Notes: a model not told the origin generated them from the sequence alone. A stretch of 46,793 nucleotides of DNA from CAYVFC01 sp964450715 (GCA_964450715.1 CAYVFC010000055.1:1-46793); one strand, 5' to 3'; shown: positions 33,854 through 42,507, counted from the stretch's first letter. Program-made: numbers and translations.

Positions 33854-34995
33854 CCGTGAAAGCAAGGCCATATCGGAAACGCGGAAGAACCAAGGGCTGG
33901 GAAGTGGATATCCTGATCGCGATGCCTGACGGATCGTTGAAGCGCGAGCGCAAGAAGGCGCCCGTTGCCTCGAAGTCCGCGGCGTTGCGCTGGGGGCGAG
34001 CTCGCGAGCGCGAGCTCTTCGTCCAGGTCCCGAAGAAGGAAAGGAAGGAGGTGCCGACGCTGAAGGACTTCGCGCCACGGTACCTGGAAGGCTATTCACG
34101 TGCGAATCGCGAGAAGCCCAGCGGGCGGAACGCGAAGAAATCCATTCTGAAGAACCACCTGGTACCGAGGCTTGGCGATAAAAAGCTGGACCGGATAACC
34201 AACGAGGACGTGCAGAAGATCAAGGCGGCCTTGCAGGATAGAAGCAGCAAGACGGTCAACAATATCTTGACCGTGCTCAACACGCTGCTGAAGGCCGCCG
34301 AATCGTGGGACGTGATTGACAAGGTGCCGTGCGAGATACGGCTGCTGAAGGTGACGTCGCCGGAGATGCGGTTCTATGACTTCGGCGAGTACGAGCGGTT
34401 AGTGGAAGCGGCGAAACGGATCGATCAGCGCGCATATCTCGCAGTGCTGCTTGGTGGCGACGCCGGGCTGCGCCTAGGCGAGACCATCGCCCTGGAGCGG
34501 ACCGATGTGGACCACGAGCGGGGCTTCCTCACCGTGCGAAGGAGCGACTGGCACGGGGAGGTGGGCACTCCGAAAAGCGGCAGGCCGCGACGGGTGCCGA
34601 TGACGAAGCGGCTGGCAAAGGCGCTGAAGGAGCACAAGCACCTGAGGGGACCACGGGTTCTATATAATGACGATGGCTCGACCGTGACGCGCAAGGTCCT
34701 CTACGGATGGATCTCCGCTGCGGAACGCAGGGCGGAGCTGCCCCCGACCGGGGCGTCCCACATCCTGCGCCACTCGTTCTGCAGCCACCTGGCCATGAAG
34801 GGAGTACCGGCCAGGGCGATCCAGGAGCTGGCCGGGCACCGGCACCTGTCGACGACGCAGCGATACATGCACCTGTCGCCGGTCGCCATCGAGAGCGCGA
34901 TCCGGGTGCTCGACCAGCGCCAAGATGGCCCCGATTTTGGAGCCATTCTGGAGCCACCCCAGGGCGGAAAAAGAAACAGCAGTATTAACGACTAG
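33850..34995 (+). CDS. Tyrosine recombinase (phage-type integrase)
   Basis: 381 residues. N-terminal arm-binding and SAM-like core-binding regions (residues about 1-165; SVRK-like basic start, VPTLKDFAPRYLEGYSR), then the catalytic domain with Arg208 (GLRLGE), Lys242 (TPKSGRPRRVP), His304-x-x-Arg307 (HILRHSFCSHL), His330 (GHRHLSTTQRYMH) and nucleophile Tyr339. All catalytic residues are present, so it should be active. The attachment core, the 3' half of a tRNA-Gly, begins only about 10 bp after the stop, as in many tRNA-targeting elements. Confidence 0.95.
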   Translation: MTVKARPYRKRGRTKGWEVDILIAMPDGSLKRERKKAPVASKSAALRWGRARERELFVQVPKKERKEVPTLKDFAPRYLEGYSRANREKPSGRNAKKSILKNHLVPRLGDKKLDRITNEDVQKIKAALQDRSSKTVNNILTVLNTLLKAAESWDVIDKVPCEIRLLKVTSPEMRFYDFGEYERLVEAAKRIDQRAYLAVLLGGDAGLRLGETIALERTDVDHERGFLTVRRSDWHGEVGTPKSGRPRRVPMTKRLAKALKEHKHLRGPRVLYNDDGSTVTRKVLYGWISAAERRAELPPTGASHILRHSFCSHLAMKGVPARAIQELAGHRHLSTTQRYMHLSPVAIESAIRVLDQRQDGPDFGAILEPPQGGKRNSSIND

Positions 34996-35001
34996 GTAGC
35001 G

Positions 35002-35047
35002 GAGCGGGAGACGGGACTTGAACCCGCGACGTCAACCTTGGCAAGGG
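35002..35047 (-). other. Attachment-site core: 3' half of tRNA-Gly(GCC)
   Basis: On the minus strand this reads CCTTGCCAAGG (anticodon arm with GCC), a variable loop, a T-arm GCGGGTTCAAGTCCCGT and acceptor strand CTCCCGC followed by TCCGC. It matches the 3' half of bacterial tRNA-Gly(GCC). The 5' half (GCGGGAG plus D-arm) is absent from the adjoining sequence, so this is not a functional tRNA. It is an att core left by integration into a tRNA gene. Confidence 0.85.
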
Positions 35048-35064
35048 CGAAAAACCCCGTTTCC

Positions 35065-35133
35065 AGCCGTTACCTGCCGTTACAAACTCAATAATTTCAA
35101 CACCAGGCGTTACCCGGACGATCCAGCCGTTAC
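35065..35133 (+). repeat. Four phased 9-bp repeats, probable integrase arm sites
   Basis: AGCCGTTAC at 35065 and 35125, TGCCGTTAC at 35075 and AGGCGTTAC at 35105, all in one orientation. Start-to-start distances are 10, 30 and 20 bp, so every copy lies on the same face of the helix. They are 20 bp from the att core. This fits arm-type binding sites of a tyrosine integrase; binding is inferred. Confidence 0.65.
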
Positions 35134-35151
35134 GCCAAAGTGGTGCTCTTG

Positions 35152-35178
35152 GTGGTGCTCCGGGGACCGGAGCACCAC
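35152..35178. promoter_or_regulatory. Perfect 10-bp inverted repeat near the att site
   Basis: GTGGTGCTCC, 7-nt loop, GGAGCACCAC. A third copy GTGGTGCTC lies directly upstream at 35140. No U-tract follows, so a protein-binding site or a hairpin for the integration complex is as likely as a terminator. Confidence 0.5.
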
Positions 35179-35582
35179 CCGGAAGGCTCGATCCCGCGGC
35201 CGTGGCCTAGAAGTATGCCGACGAATCCGCAACCGGCCCCCCCCTTTCCCCGGAACTGCCGAAGCGAACTCGGCGCTACCTCGCTGCTGGTCTAGGCCAA
35301 GAGACGTCGTTCTTGGTCAGAACGGCCGCGATCGTTTACTGGCGGCGTCTGCTACCGGGGGTCCGATGAAGGTCCAAATAGCTTTTCTCGGTATTTTTTA
35401 TCGCCAGAGCCTATGGAAAATTACTCGGAACTGTGATATTTCGCGAAGAGCGCTTGTCGCGCGGGCGAAAATGCTTCAACCGGCCGTTGATTCCGGAAAA
35501 CCAAATAACGCGTTCCGGAAAACATGACCGAAGTCCGGAGCGGTTTCGGTGAAGCACGACCTCACTCGGACCGTCTACCGCA
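35179..35582. other. Non-coding stretch between att site and IS21 element
   Basis: About 400 bp with no supported gene; the longer frames have random composition. It has an AT-rich patch around 35370-35420. The end next to the IS is the far side of the interrupted gene described at 38352-38464, no longer recognisable. Confidence 0.4.
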
Positions 35583-35588
35583 ACAAAG

Positions 35589-35681
35589 TGCGTATTCCGC
35601 TGATGCCGATCACTTCTTCCGCGCCAAGGCGATCACCTTTTCCGGCGCATGCCGATCACCTCTTCCGCTGATGCCGATCGG
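35589..35681. repeat. IS21 terminal repeats, istB-side end (about 4 units)
   Basis: Four imperfect units of about 22 bp on the minus strand with the core GTGATCGGCAT and GCGGAA. They are the counterpart of the larger set at the other end and are presumed IstA binding sites. Confidence 0.8.
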
Positions 35682-35799
35682 GGCCTCGTCGGAGCGAAGC
35701 GACGATTTTGGGGTTGTATGAAGTTTTTCGGGGGGCTGTCAAAACCTCCGGGATCGGGTCCTGGGGTGGACGGATAAGGGGGCTGCTCAGGAGCGACCG

Positions 35800-36552
35800 T
35801 CAGGCGTCGCGCTTCTTGCCGGCAGCTTTCTTCCCCCGCAGAGAGACCTTGCCGCTCAGTTCGATGCGATGGGCGCTGGAAATCAGGCGGTCCAAGACGG
35901 CGTCGGCAATCGTGGGCTCCCCGATTGACTCGTGCCAGTGCTTGATCGGCAGCTGACTGGTCACGATCGAGGATCGGCGGCCCTGCCTTTCCTCGATCAA
36001 CTCGAGTAGGTCGCGCCGCTCCAGGTCGGAGAGCTTGGTCAGACCGAAGTCATCGAGCACGATCACGTCAGGCTTGGCCAGGCGGTCCATGAGCTTGGAG
36101 TAGGTGCCGGCTCCGCGGGCCACGTACAGTTCTCCGAGCACACGCGGCACGCGCATGTACGAGGCGGTGTAGCCCTCGCGGCAGACCTTGTGCGCCAGGG
36201 CGCAGGCCAGCCAGGTCTTGCCGAGCCCGGTGGCGCCGGTGAGCAAGACGTTCTGGTGGTCCTTGACCCACTGGCAGGAGGCGAGCCGCTGCATCACCGA
36301 GCGGTCGAGCCCTCGGGGATGCTTGTAGTCGATATCCTCGACGCAAGCCATCTCCCGTAGCTTGGCCTTTCCCAGGCGGTTCTTCAGTCGCCGCTCTTGT
36401 CGCTCGTTGTATTCACGCTGTACCGACATGCCAAAGCGCTCCTCGAAGTCAAGGGCGTCGTTCTGCGGTTGCTCGAGATAGTCGCGGAAAGCCGCGGCCA
36501 TCCCGTACAACTTCATCTCGATCAGTTGCTTGTACGTTTCCTGGTTTACCAC
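35800..36552 (-). CDS. istB: IS21 helper ATPase IstB
   Basis: 250 residues from a GTG at 36552, chosen because AAGGAGA stands just upstream; a TTG/ATG further up would lie before the ribosome site. AAA+ ATPase with Walker A GATGLGKT (106-113), Walker B VIVLDDFG (about 163-170) and the helper's N-terminal helical part (LIEMKLYGMAAAFRDYL). It assembles with IstA at the target DNA and promotes transposition. The C-terminus is basic (SLRGKKAAGKKRDA). It lies 13 bp after the istA stop in one transcript. Confidence 0.93.
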   Translation of the reverse strand: MVNQETYKQLIEMKLYGMAAAFRDYLEQPQNDALDFEERFGMSVQREYNERQERRLKNRLGKAKLREMACVEDIDYKHPRGLDRSVMQRLASCQWVKDHQNVLLTGATGLGKTWLACALAHKVCREGYTASYMRVPRVLGELYVARGAGTYSKLMDRLAKPDVIVLDDFGLTKLSDLERRDLLELIEERQGRRSSIVTSQLPIKHWHESIGEPTIADAVLDRLISSAHRIELSGKVSLRGKKAAGKKRDA

Positions 36553-36565
36553 GTGTATTCTCCTT

Positions 36566-38116
36566 TCATTGGTAGTAATCGGGTCCACGGATGTTGTCGT
36601 GAAACGGCAACGAGTGTTGCGTTGGTGCAGGAGCTTCGGGCAGCGGCAAGCGGTCGGCGCCGTGTTCCAGGATCGATCGCGCCGTTTTGTACGAAGTAGA
36701 CTTGAGAGCCAGGGCGCGGGCGCAGGCCGCTTCCAGACGCGGATCTCCGTACCGTTTGCCCAGCCGCAGCACCCCCAGGCACGCCCGGTAGCCCTGTTCT
36801 GGATGTCGGCGCGATGACAAGATCCGCTCGACCAGCTTCGCCGTTTTGGGCCCCGTCCGGCTTGCCCAGGCCACGATCCGCTCCGGCGTCCATTCCAGAT
36901 AGGCGCGGTGTGACGGGGGACGGTGGGCGTCGTCCGAGATCCAGTTCCACTTACCGTAGCTTCGCTGGTGGCAGGCCACCCGGTTGCCCTGAAAGAATAT
37001 CTCCACTGTCGAAGCGGACCAGCGTACCTCCACTCGTTTGCTGATCAGCTGGTACGGCACGCTGTAGTAGTTGTCCTCGATCAACACGTGGTAGTCGATC
37101 TGCAAGATGGGTCGCTTCCAGTCGAAGTACTCGAAGCGCCGGGGCGGAAGCGGCTTGAGCGCGGGCAGTTCCAACGACTCGAATAACTGACGGCGGGTAT
37201 CGTCCAGCTTCTGCAGCTTGCGGCCGTTGTACTGCTCGAGCTTTTCGGCGATGGCCTGGTTGGCTTCGTTCACCGAGAAGAAGACGTGGTTGCGAAGCGC
37301 CGCCAGTATCCACCGCTGGGCGTTCAAAACGGCGTTCTCGGCCACCGCCTTGTCTCGTGGCTTGCGCGGTCGCGTCGGGATCACGGCGGTGCCGTAGTGC
37401 CGGGCCCACGCCGCATAGGTCGGGTTGAGATCGGGGTCGTACAGGCAGGGTGACTTGACCCCAGTTTTCTCGTTGTCCGGCACTGTCGCCGCCGGCACTC
37501 CCTGGAAATACAGCAGCATGTCGTTGTGCATCGCGATCCAGTGCGGCGCCTGACGGCTTGGCGCCGCCTTGGCAAAGGCGTAGGTGCTCGCGCCCAGCGC
37601 CGCGACAAACAACGGCGCCTCGGTCACCTCCCCGGTCACGGGATCGACCACCTCGATCCCGTCCCCGGACCAGTCCACGAAAGCCTTGTCTCCCGCCTTG
37701 TGCTGCTGCCTGAGCACGGCGCCCAGCGGCTTGGCCCAGCGGTTGTACAAGTCGCAAAACTGGCTGTACTGGTAGCCGTCCTCGGGGTGCGCCTGCCGGT
37801 ACTCCTGCCACAGCAGGTACCGCGTCACCCCCTTGCGCCGCAGCTCCCTGTGCACGTACTGGAAATCAGGCTCAGCGAACGGCCCCGCGCCGTCCGGCCT
37901 GGCCGTCCCGTACATCCGCCTCTCGAGCTCGCCATCGTCGATCTCCGGCCCCAGTGGCCACCCGAGCCCCGTGGCCCGAAACCGGGCCATACAGTCGTGT
38001 ACGACCGACGGCGAGACGCCTACGCTGCGTCCGACCTCCCTCTGGCTGCGCTTCTCGTCCAGCCGAAGCCTGAGAATTTCCCGTATTTTTCGCACCGATA
38101 ACCTCTCCTGGGACAT
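36566..38116 (-). CDS. istA: IS21 transposase IstA
   Basis: 516 residues, usual length. ATG at 38116 is preceded by AAAGGAGAAGG. N-terminal HTH (VRKIREILRLRLDEKRSQRE, VGVSPSVVHDC), then an rve-type DDE domain with Asp148 (AFVDWSGDG), Asp214 (ATVPDNEKTG) and Glu260 (KAVAENAVLN), then the beta-barrel-like C-terminal part (DYHVLIEDNYYSVPYQLISK). It binds the terminal repeats and catalyses cut-and-paste-like transposition with IstB. No disruption is seen. Confidence 0.94.
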   Translation of the reverse strand: MSQERLSVRKIREILRLRLDEKRSQREVGRSVGVSPSVVHDCMARFRATGLGWPLGPEIDDGELERRMYGTARPDGAGPFAEPDFQYVHRELRRKGVTRYLLWQEYRQAHPEDGYQYSQFCDLYNRWAKPLGAVLRQQHKAGDKAFVDWSGDGIEVVDPVTGEVTEAPLFVAALGASTYAFAKAAPSRQAPHWIAMHNDMLLYFQGVPAATVPDNEKTGVKSPCLYDPDLNPTYAAWARHYGTAVIPTRPRKPRDKAVAENAVLNAQRWILAALRNHVFFSVNEANQAIAEKLEQYNGRKLQKLDDTRRQLFESLELPALKPLPPRRFEYFDWKRPILQIDYHVLIEDNYYSVPYQLISKRVEVRWSASTVEIFFQGNRVACHQRSYGKWNWISDDAHRPPSHRAYLEWTPERIVAWASRTGPKTAKLVERILSSRRHPEQGYRACLGVLRLGKRYGDPRLEAACARALALKSTSYKTARSILEHGADRLPLPEAPAPTQHSLPFHDNIRGPDYYQ

Positions 38117-38190
38117 GGCCTTCTCCTTTCTGGCGGACGGAGAAGGCCGAAAAACCGCGCTTTTCGCAACGGTCGCTTCGTCCCTACGAG

Positions 38191-38351
38191 GTGATCGGCA
38201 TGGCCGGAATCAGTGATCGGCTTGCCCGGAATCGGTGATCGGCATGGCCGGAATCAGCGATCGGCTTGCCCCGGAATGAGTGATCGCCATGGTCCGGAAT
38301 CAGCGATCGGCTTGCCCCGGAATCGGTGATCGGCATGGCCCGGAATACGCA
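38191..38351. repeat. IS21 terminal repeats, istA-side end (7 units)
   Basis: Seven direct units of about 22-23 bp alternating between GTGATCGGCATGGCCGGAAT and a GATCGGCTTGCCCCGGAAT form. Alternation suggests duplication in pairs. It lies between the istA start and the outer end, so it probably contains both transposase sites and the istA promoter. Confidence 0.88.
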
Positions 38352-38464
38352 ACAAAGCTCGGCGTGATGCGCGCAAGCGTCGAGCAGGACCGCAACTCGC
38401 TCATCTCCTTGGCCGCGAGCGGCTAGTCGATGGCCTGGAACTCGTAGTACGGGTATTCGCTCAT
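38352..38464 (-). pseudogene. 5' remnant of a conserved hypothetical gene, cut by IS21
   Basis: From the ATG at 38464 (with GGGAGGG upstream) it reads MSEYPYYEFQAID, stop, PLAAKEMSELRS, then STLARITPSFV at the IS boundary. I recognise the beginning of a conserved family starting MSEYQYYEFQAIDRPL with an ELRALSTRARITP stretch. Here the Arg codon 14 is a TAG (38423-38425) and the IS21 element interrupts at about codon 36. The sequence on the other side of the IS does not continue the family clearly, so the gene was probably already decaying. Confidence 0.6.
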
Positions 38465-38590
38465 AGCTTCGTCCCTCCCCGACGCCGGCTCACCTGCCGG
38501 TTCGCCGCATCTGGTACATCTGTGCTCGAGGAGAAGGAAGTCTCGGGTACGAACGAATGGGAGCAGTATTTCGAGTATCAGCGCGATTGC
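38465..38590. other. Short intergenic stretch, remnant gene promoter region
   Basis: 126 bp between the remnant start and the stop of the Cys-rich lipoprotein gene. It holds the ribosome site of the remnant and nothing else I can support. Confidence 0.4.
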
Positions 38591-41155
38591 CTACTGGCCC
38601 GGGCAGCCGTTGCTTTCCGATACCGCTATGTTGTCGAGCGAGTAATTCCTTTCGACGCCCTCCGCGCACGGCTCACCCTTGGTGGAGCGCGATTCGAACC
38701 TCAGCCGTATTACGCCGCCTATCGAGGTCGGCGGGACGCAAAACGATATCGTCTGCCATGTTTGCGAGATCACGTCCGGCTCGAAGCTACCGTTGACTTC
38801 GAGGTAGTCCGTCGGGGTACCGCTACCTCGCACGACTGAAAACGATATCTCCATGCCGTTGCCGTCCGTCAAAGGAAGGGGTACGGAGAGCAACGTCGTG
38901 ATCCTCTGAACGTTGCACGACCCTCCTGGCCCGGAAAGGCGAACCGCGCCGTTGACCGGGTTGAACTCCACGCTGCCGAGATCATCCGTACTGTATACGT
39001 CCCATCCTTCCAGACCCTGACTGAAAGAACCGTTGTTACTTCGGACCTCGCCCGGGGCTGGGCACTCCGAGGAGTCCGTCTGAACGAGAGTGATCTCGGA
39101 AATTTCGACGCCGCAATTACAGTGGTGCTCGCTCTTGAACTCGAAAACCGTTTCATTATAGCTATAGAACGCCTCCCCCAGACATAACGAATCCGATTGC
39201 CCGGAAGGCAGCAAAACGGGAAAGGGGGTACTCAGATAACCGCCGGCGCCTATGGCGAATTCTCCTCCGGAACCACCATACACGCAGTCGAAACCGCCTA
39301 CTACGCCGGCTGTCCAGACCAGCTTGGCGGGGCCCGTATCGTCGAAAGTGCCTATACACTGTTCAACGGAATCCGAGGAACAGTCCGCAAGGCTGATATC
39401 CCCTCCCGACCAATCCTCCAACGAAGCGCAGGAAAACGGAATCCCCACGCATACCCCATCCGAACAGGCGTCGTCTCGAGTATCCGTGGCTCCGTCGTCG
39501 CAGGGATCGGCATTGTTGGGATACAAGCATCCTACCATCGGATCGCAGGTGTCGTCGGTACATATGTCATCGTCGAAGCACGTGACAGGAGAGCCGGCGC
39601 AGGTGCCGTCCGAACAGGCATCGTCCTCGGTACATTCATTGTCATCGTCGCAAGAATCCGTGTTGTTCGAGTAGACGCATCCTGTACCCGGATCGCACGA
39701 GTCGTCGGTGCACGTATTGTCGTCGTTACAGAGGCTCGAAACGTCTGTGAAAACGCAGCCGGTCACGGAATCGCACGAGTCGTCCGTGCAGAGGTTGCCA
39801 TCCGAACAAGATATCGGTGTTCCGGCACAGGTACCGCCCGTGCAGAGGTCGTTTTCCGTACAAGCGTTGTTGTCGTCGCACAGCACCGCGCTCGCGCTAT
39901 CGCACAGCCCGCAGGCATCGATTTCGTCCCGGAGACAACACTCGCCGATATCGTCCCGCGTGTGATCGCCGTTACACACGCCCATGCAGTCGTAGCCACC
40001 GCCAAGGCAAGTACAGGCAGCATCCACGCAGACCTCGTTGAGCGCGCATGCGTTGCCGCACCGCCGGCAATTGCGGGCGTCTGCCGTCAAGTCCACGCAA
40101 GCGCCGTCGCAATCGGCCAACGGCTGAACGCAGAGGCATTCACCACCCTCGCAGACACGGTCGCTCGGGCAGGCGCCGGCCAATAGCGGCTGGTCGACCT
40201 CGCCGTCGCAGTTGTTGTCCAGACCGTCGCAGCGCTCCCTGGCGCCGGGGTAAACCGTGGCCTGGCTGTCGTCGCAGTCGGTGCCGCCGCAGATCCTCGG
40301 CGGTTCGCCGTCCGCGTCGCCGTCCAGCGGCAACCAGAGACACACCTTGGTCGCCGGATCGCAACGCTCTTCGGTCGTGCATGGGTCCTCGTCGTCGCAG
40401 TCGTCGTCAACGGCGCAGACGGCGCCCGGCTGGCATCCACCCCTTCTGACGTCACAGACCTGCCCGACCGGGCAGCGGGACGGAGCGACCTGGTGCAGGC
40501 ACACGCCGTTCGCGCAATCGTCGTCCGTACAATCGATTCCGTCGTCGCACTCATCGTCGGTGACGCATTCCGGTTCGACGGTCTCGGCGCAAGAGCCGTC
40601 CGCGGGTGATCCGTCAGGGCAAACGCACTTGCCGCCCACGCAATCCGCGCCGGCCGGGCAGACATTGTCACAGCTTCCGCAGTGGCGCGGGTCGTCCACC
40701 GGCACGGCCACGCCGTCACAGACCATGCAGTCGTCGATGACTCCGTCGCAGTCGTTGTCCAGGCCGTCGCCGCAAAGCTCGATTTCGCTATCGCTGTCGC
40801 AACGGCAGACCGAGATTTCGATCTCGAGGGGGGTATCGCAGTACCAGTTCGGCGCCTCCGGGCACGATCCGTCCTCGCCGCAGGGCTGGCTGCAGACCTG
40901 CCGCCCTGGCGTGACCTCTACGCAGAGCAGCGACTCGCAATCGCGCCCGCTCTCGCACGGTTGCCCCAGGATTCCCTCGCCCCCGTCCCCGGCGGTTTCC
41001 CGCGCCCCGCCCGCATCGCAGGCGACGCCAAAAAAGACCGCAACGAGCAAGCAGATACCCTCTCGTCCGAACACTACAGACCGATACCGTCCCGGCCTTC
41101 TCTTCCCGATCCCACGCTTTTCGTACCTGTCTAGATCTCGAAGACTTCCGCTCAT
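38591..41155 (-). CDS. Large Cys-rich lipoprotein with metal-binding motifs
   Basis: 854 residues. ATG at 41155 with GAGG upstream; the signal peptide has a long basic front and lipobox FGVAC (Cys46). Modules: EGF/dickkopf-like Cys segments (GQPCESGRDCESLLCVE), MopE-like motifs (CGDGLDNDCDGVIDDC, CDGLDNNCDGEVDQ), then about five units of the type CSDGNLCTDDSCDSVTGCV, each about 22-25 residues and rich in Asp. The last about 270 residues are a different, beta-rich region (SFSQGLEGWDVYSTDDLG, ISFSVVRGSGTPTDYLEVNG) resembling carbohydrate-binding-like jelly rolls. Probably a surface protein; binding partners unknown. Confidence 0.85.
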   Translation of the reverse strand: MSGSLRDLDRYEKRGIGKRRPGRYRSVVFGREGICLLVAVFFGVACDAGGARETAGDGGEGILGQPCESGRDCESLLCVEVTPGRQVCSQPCGEDGSCPEAPNWYCDTPLEIEISVCRCDSDSEIELCGDGLDNDCDGVIDDCMVCDGVAVPVDDPRHCGSCDNVCPAGADCVGGKCVCPDGSPADGSCAETVEPECVTDDECDDGIDCTDDDCANGVCLHQVAPSRCPVGQVCDVRRGGCQPGAVCAVDDDCDDEDPCTTEERCDPATKVCLWLPLDGDADGEPPRICGGTDCDDSQATVYPGARERCDGLDNNCDGEVDQPLLAGACPSDRVCEGGECLCVQPLADCDGACVDLTADARNCRRCGNACALNEVCVDAACTCLGGGYDCMGVCNGDHTRDDIGECCLRDEIDACGLCDSASAVLCDDNNACTENDLCTGGTCAGTPISCSDGNLCTDDSCDSVTGCVFTDVSSLCNDDNTCTDDSCDPGTGCVYSNNTDSCDDDNECTEDDACSDGTCAGSPVTCFDDDICTDDTCDPMVGCLYPNNADPCDDGATDTRDDACSDGVCVGIPFSCASLEDWSGGDISLADCSSDSVEQCIGTFDDTGPAKLVWTAGVVGGFDCVYGGSGGEFAIGAGGYLSTPFPVLLPSGQSDSLCLGEAFYSYNETVFEFKSEHHCNCGVEISEITLVQTDSSECPAPGEVRSNNGSFSQGLEGWDVYSTDDLGSVEFNPVNGAVRLSGPGGSCNVQRITTLLSVPLPLTDGNGMEISFSVVRGSGTPTDYLEVNGSFEPDVISQTWQTISFCVPPTSIGGVIRLRFESRSTKGEPCAEGVERNYSLDNIAVSESNGCPGQ

Positions 41156-41185
41156 CGGCCTACCTCTATGGTCATCGGGTTGGAT

Positions 41186-42292
41186 TCACCTGAATCCCCA
41201 CATCGTGTAACCGGCGTCATTGGTTACGGCCGTGGTAATCAGATAGCCGTCGCCCCCAAAAGAGCCGATGGCCAAATCGAGGCCCGACCCCGACACCTGA
41301 TCCAGCTCACTGTCGAAAACCTCGGTGCTGCCCGATGGTTTGAAACCGAACAGCGTGTAGCCGGCCGAATTGGTCGTAGACGCGGTGATCACGTAGCCGC
41401 TGCTCGCAAAGGTGCTGATGGAGGCGTCGAGCGCAGAGCCCGACACCTGGTCCAGCATGCTGTCGAAGACCTGGGTGCTACCCAGCGGCTTGAACCCGAA
41501 CAGCGTATAGCCGGCATCGTTCGTCACCGCCGCGGTGATCACATAGCCGCTGCTTGCGAACGCGCTGATCGTCGCATCAAGCTCGGAGCCCGATATCTGG
41601 TCCATCATGCCATCGAAGACCTGCGTGCTTCCCGCCGGCTTGAAGCCCCACATGGTATACCCGGCATCGTTGGTCGTCGCCGCGGTGATCACGTAGCCGG
41701 CGCCCGCAAACGCGCTGATGGTAGCGTCGAGCTGCGACCCCGATACCTGGTCCAGCATGCCCTCGAAGGCCTGCGTACTGCCGAAGGGTTTGAAGCCGAA
41801 CAACGTGTAACCGGCGCTATTGGTCGTCGCCGCGGTGATCACGAAGCCGCTGCTCGCGAACGTATTGATGGTGGCGTCGAGCTCAGACCCCGATACCTGG
41901 TCCAGCATCGTGTCGTACATCGAGTGACGACCCAGCCATTCGAACCTCAGGTCCAGCACGGACGTCGCGCCCCCGCTGCCCGCGCCTCCGCCGCCTACGC
42001 CCCCGCTGTCCGCGCCTCCGCCGCCTACGCCCCCGGTACCGCCTTCCGCTCCCGCCTCGCCACCGGCACCCGCCACCGCGCCGGCCTCACCTCCGGAACC
42101 TCCGGAACCCCCGGAACCTCCAAGACCGGAAACGCCCGAGGCGCCCCCCTGCGGACCCTCCGCGCCCCCACCTGCAAAGTGCAAGATCCCGTCGGCGTAA
42201 CCTTCGGGGGCAGTCCCTCTTCTATCGTCGCCGCCGCACTGAACCGATCCTACGGCCGCCAGCGCTATGAAAAGCCCCAGGGTCACCCTCAT
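41186..42292 (-). CDS. Lipoprotein with tandem 50-residue repeats
   Basis: 368 residues. ATG at 42292 with GAGGGGAG upstream; lipobox SVQC (Cys19). About 85 residues of Gly/Ala/Ser linker lead into nearly five tandem copies of a 50-residue unit: LDQVSGSxLDATIxxFASSG, then YVITAATTNxAGYTLFGFKP, then xGSTQVFDS. Two versions, TLFGFKP and TMWGFKP, occur (units 2 and 5 carry TMW). The last unit ends at WGFR. The regular unit suggests a solenoid or beta-propeller-like ligand-binding structure (inference). I do not recognise the family. The gene upstream is separated by 215 bp; the Cys-rich lipoprotein gene begins 30 bp beyond its stop, so the two may be co-transcribed. Confidence 0.85.
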   Translation of the reverse strand: MRVTLGLFIALAAVGSVQCGGDDRRGTAPEGYADGILHFAGGGAEGPQGGASGVSGLGGSGGSGGSGGEAGAVAGAGGEAGAEGGTGGVGGGGADSGGVGGGGAGSGGATSVLDLRFEWLGRHSMYDTMLDQVSGSELDATINTFASSGFVITAATTNSAGYTLFGFKPFGSTQAFEGMLDQVSGSQLDATISAFAGAGYVITAATTNDAGYTMWGFKPAGSTQVFDGMMDQISGSELDATISAFASSGYVITAAVTNDAGYTLFGFKPLGSTQVFDSMLDQVSGSALDASISTFASSGYVITASTTNSAGYTLFGFKPSGSTEVFDSELDQVSGSGLDLAIGSFGGDGYLITTAVTNDAGYTMWGFR

Positions 42293-42507
42293 CGCGTACT
42301 CCCCTCTACGGGCCGATTATCGCCCGGAATCGCCTACCCCGCCATCGAAATCCCCTAGCCGAGTAAGCCGTTATCCCGACCATTGACCGGTCCTAAACGA
42401 CGGAAAACTGCAGGACAGCAGACCGAACGGCTCCCGCGTCGAGCATCCAAGTTACCTGTAAAAATGCAGCATTTTCGAAGTCCTCGAAGTCGCCCAACCC
42501 GCTCAGC

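Larger units (their letters stand above)
35589..38351 (-). mobile_element. Complete IS21-family insertion sequence
   Basis: 2763 bp, ends TGCGTATTCC and GGAATACGCA (inverted, TG...CA). The flanking bases 35583-35588 and 38352-38357 are both ACAAAG, a 6-bp target duplication within the 4-8 bp range known for the family. Contains intact istA and istB on the minus strand and families of short repeats at each end. Confidence 0.93.

Noticed and set aside
35002..35090. Complete tRNA-Gly gene
   Set aside because: Only anticodon arm to acceptor 3' strand are present; the D-arm and 5' acceptor strand are not in the adjoining bases.
38191..38351. CRISPR-like array of about 22-bp repeats
   Set aside because: The units are directly adjacent without unique spacers, and inverted counterparts lie at the other end of an IS21 element.
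41168..42358. Plus-strand frame with repeats opposite the 50-residue repeat lipoprotein
   Set aside because: Repeats are the complement of the real repeat array; no signal peptide.
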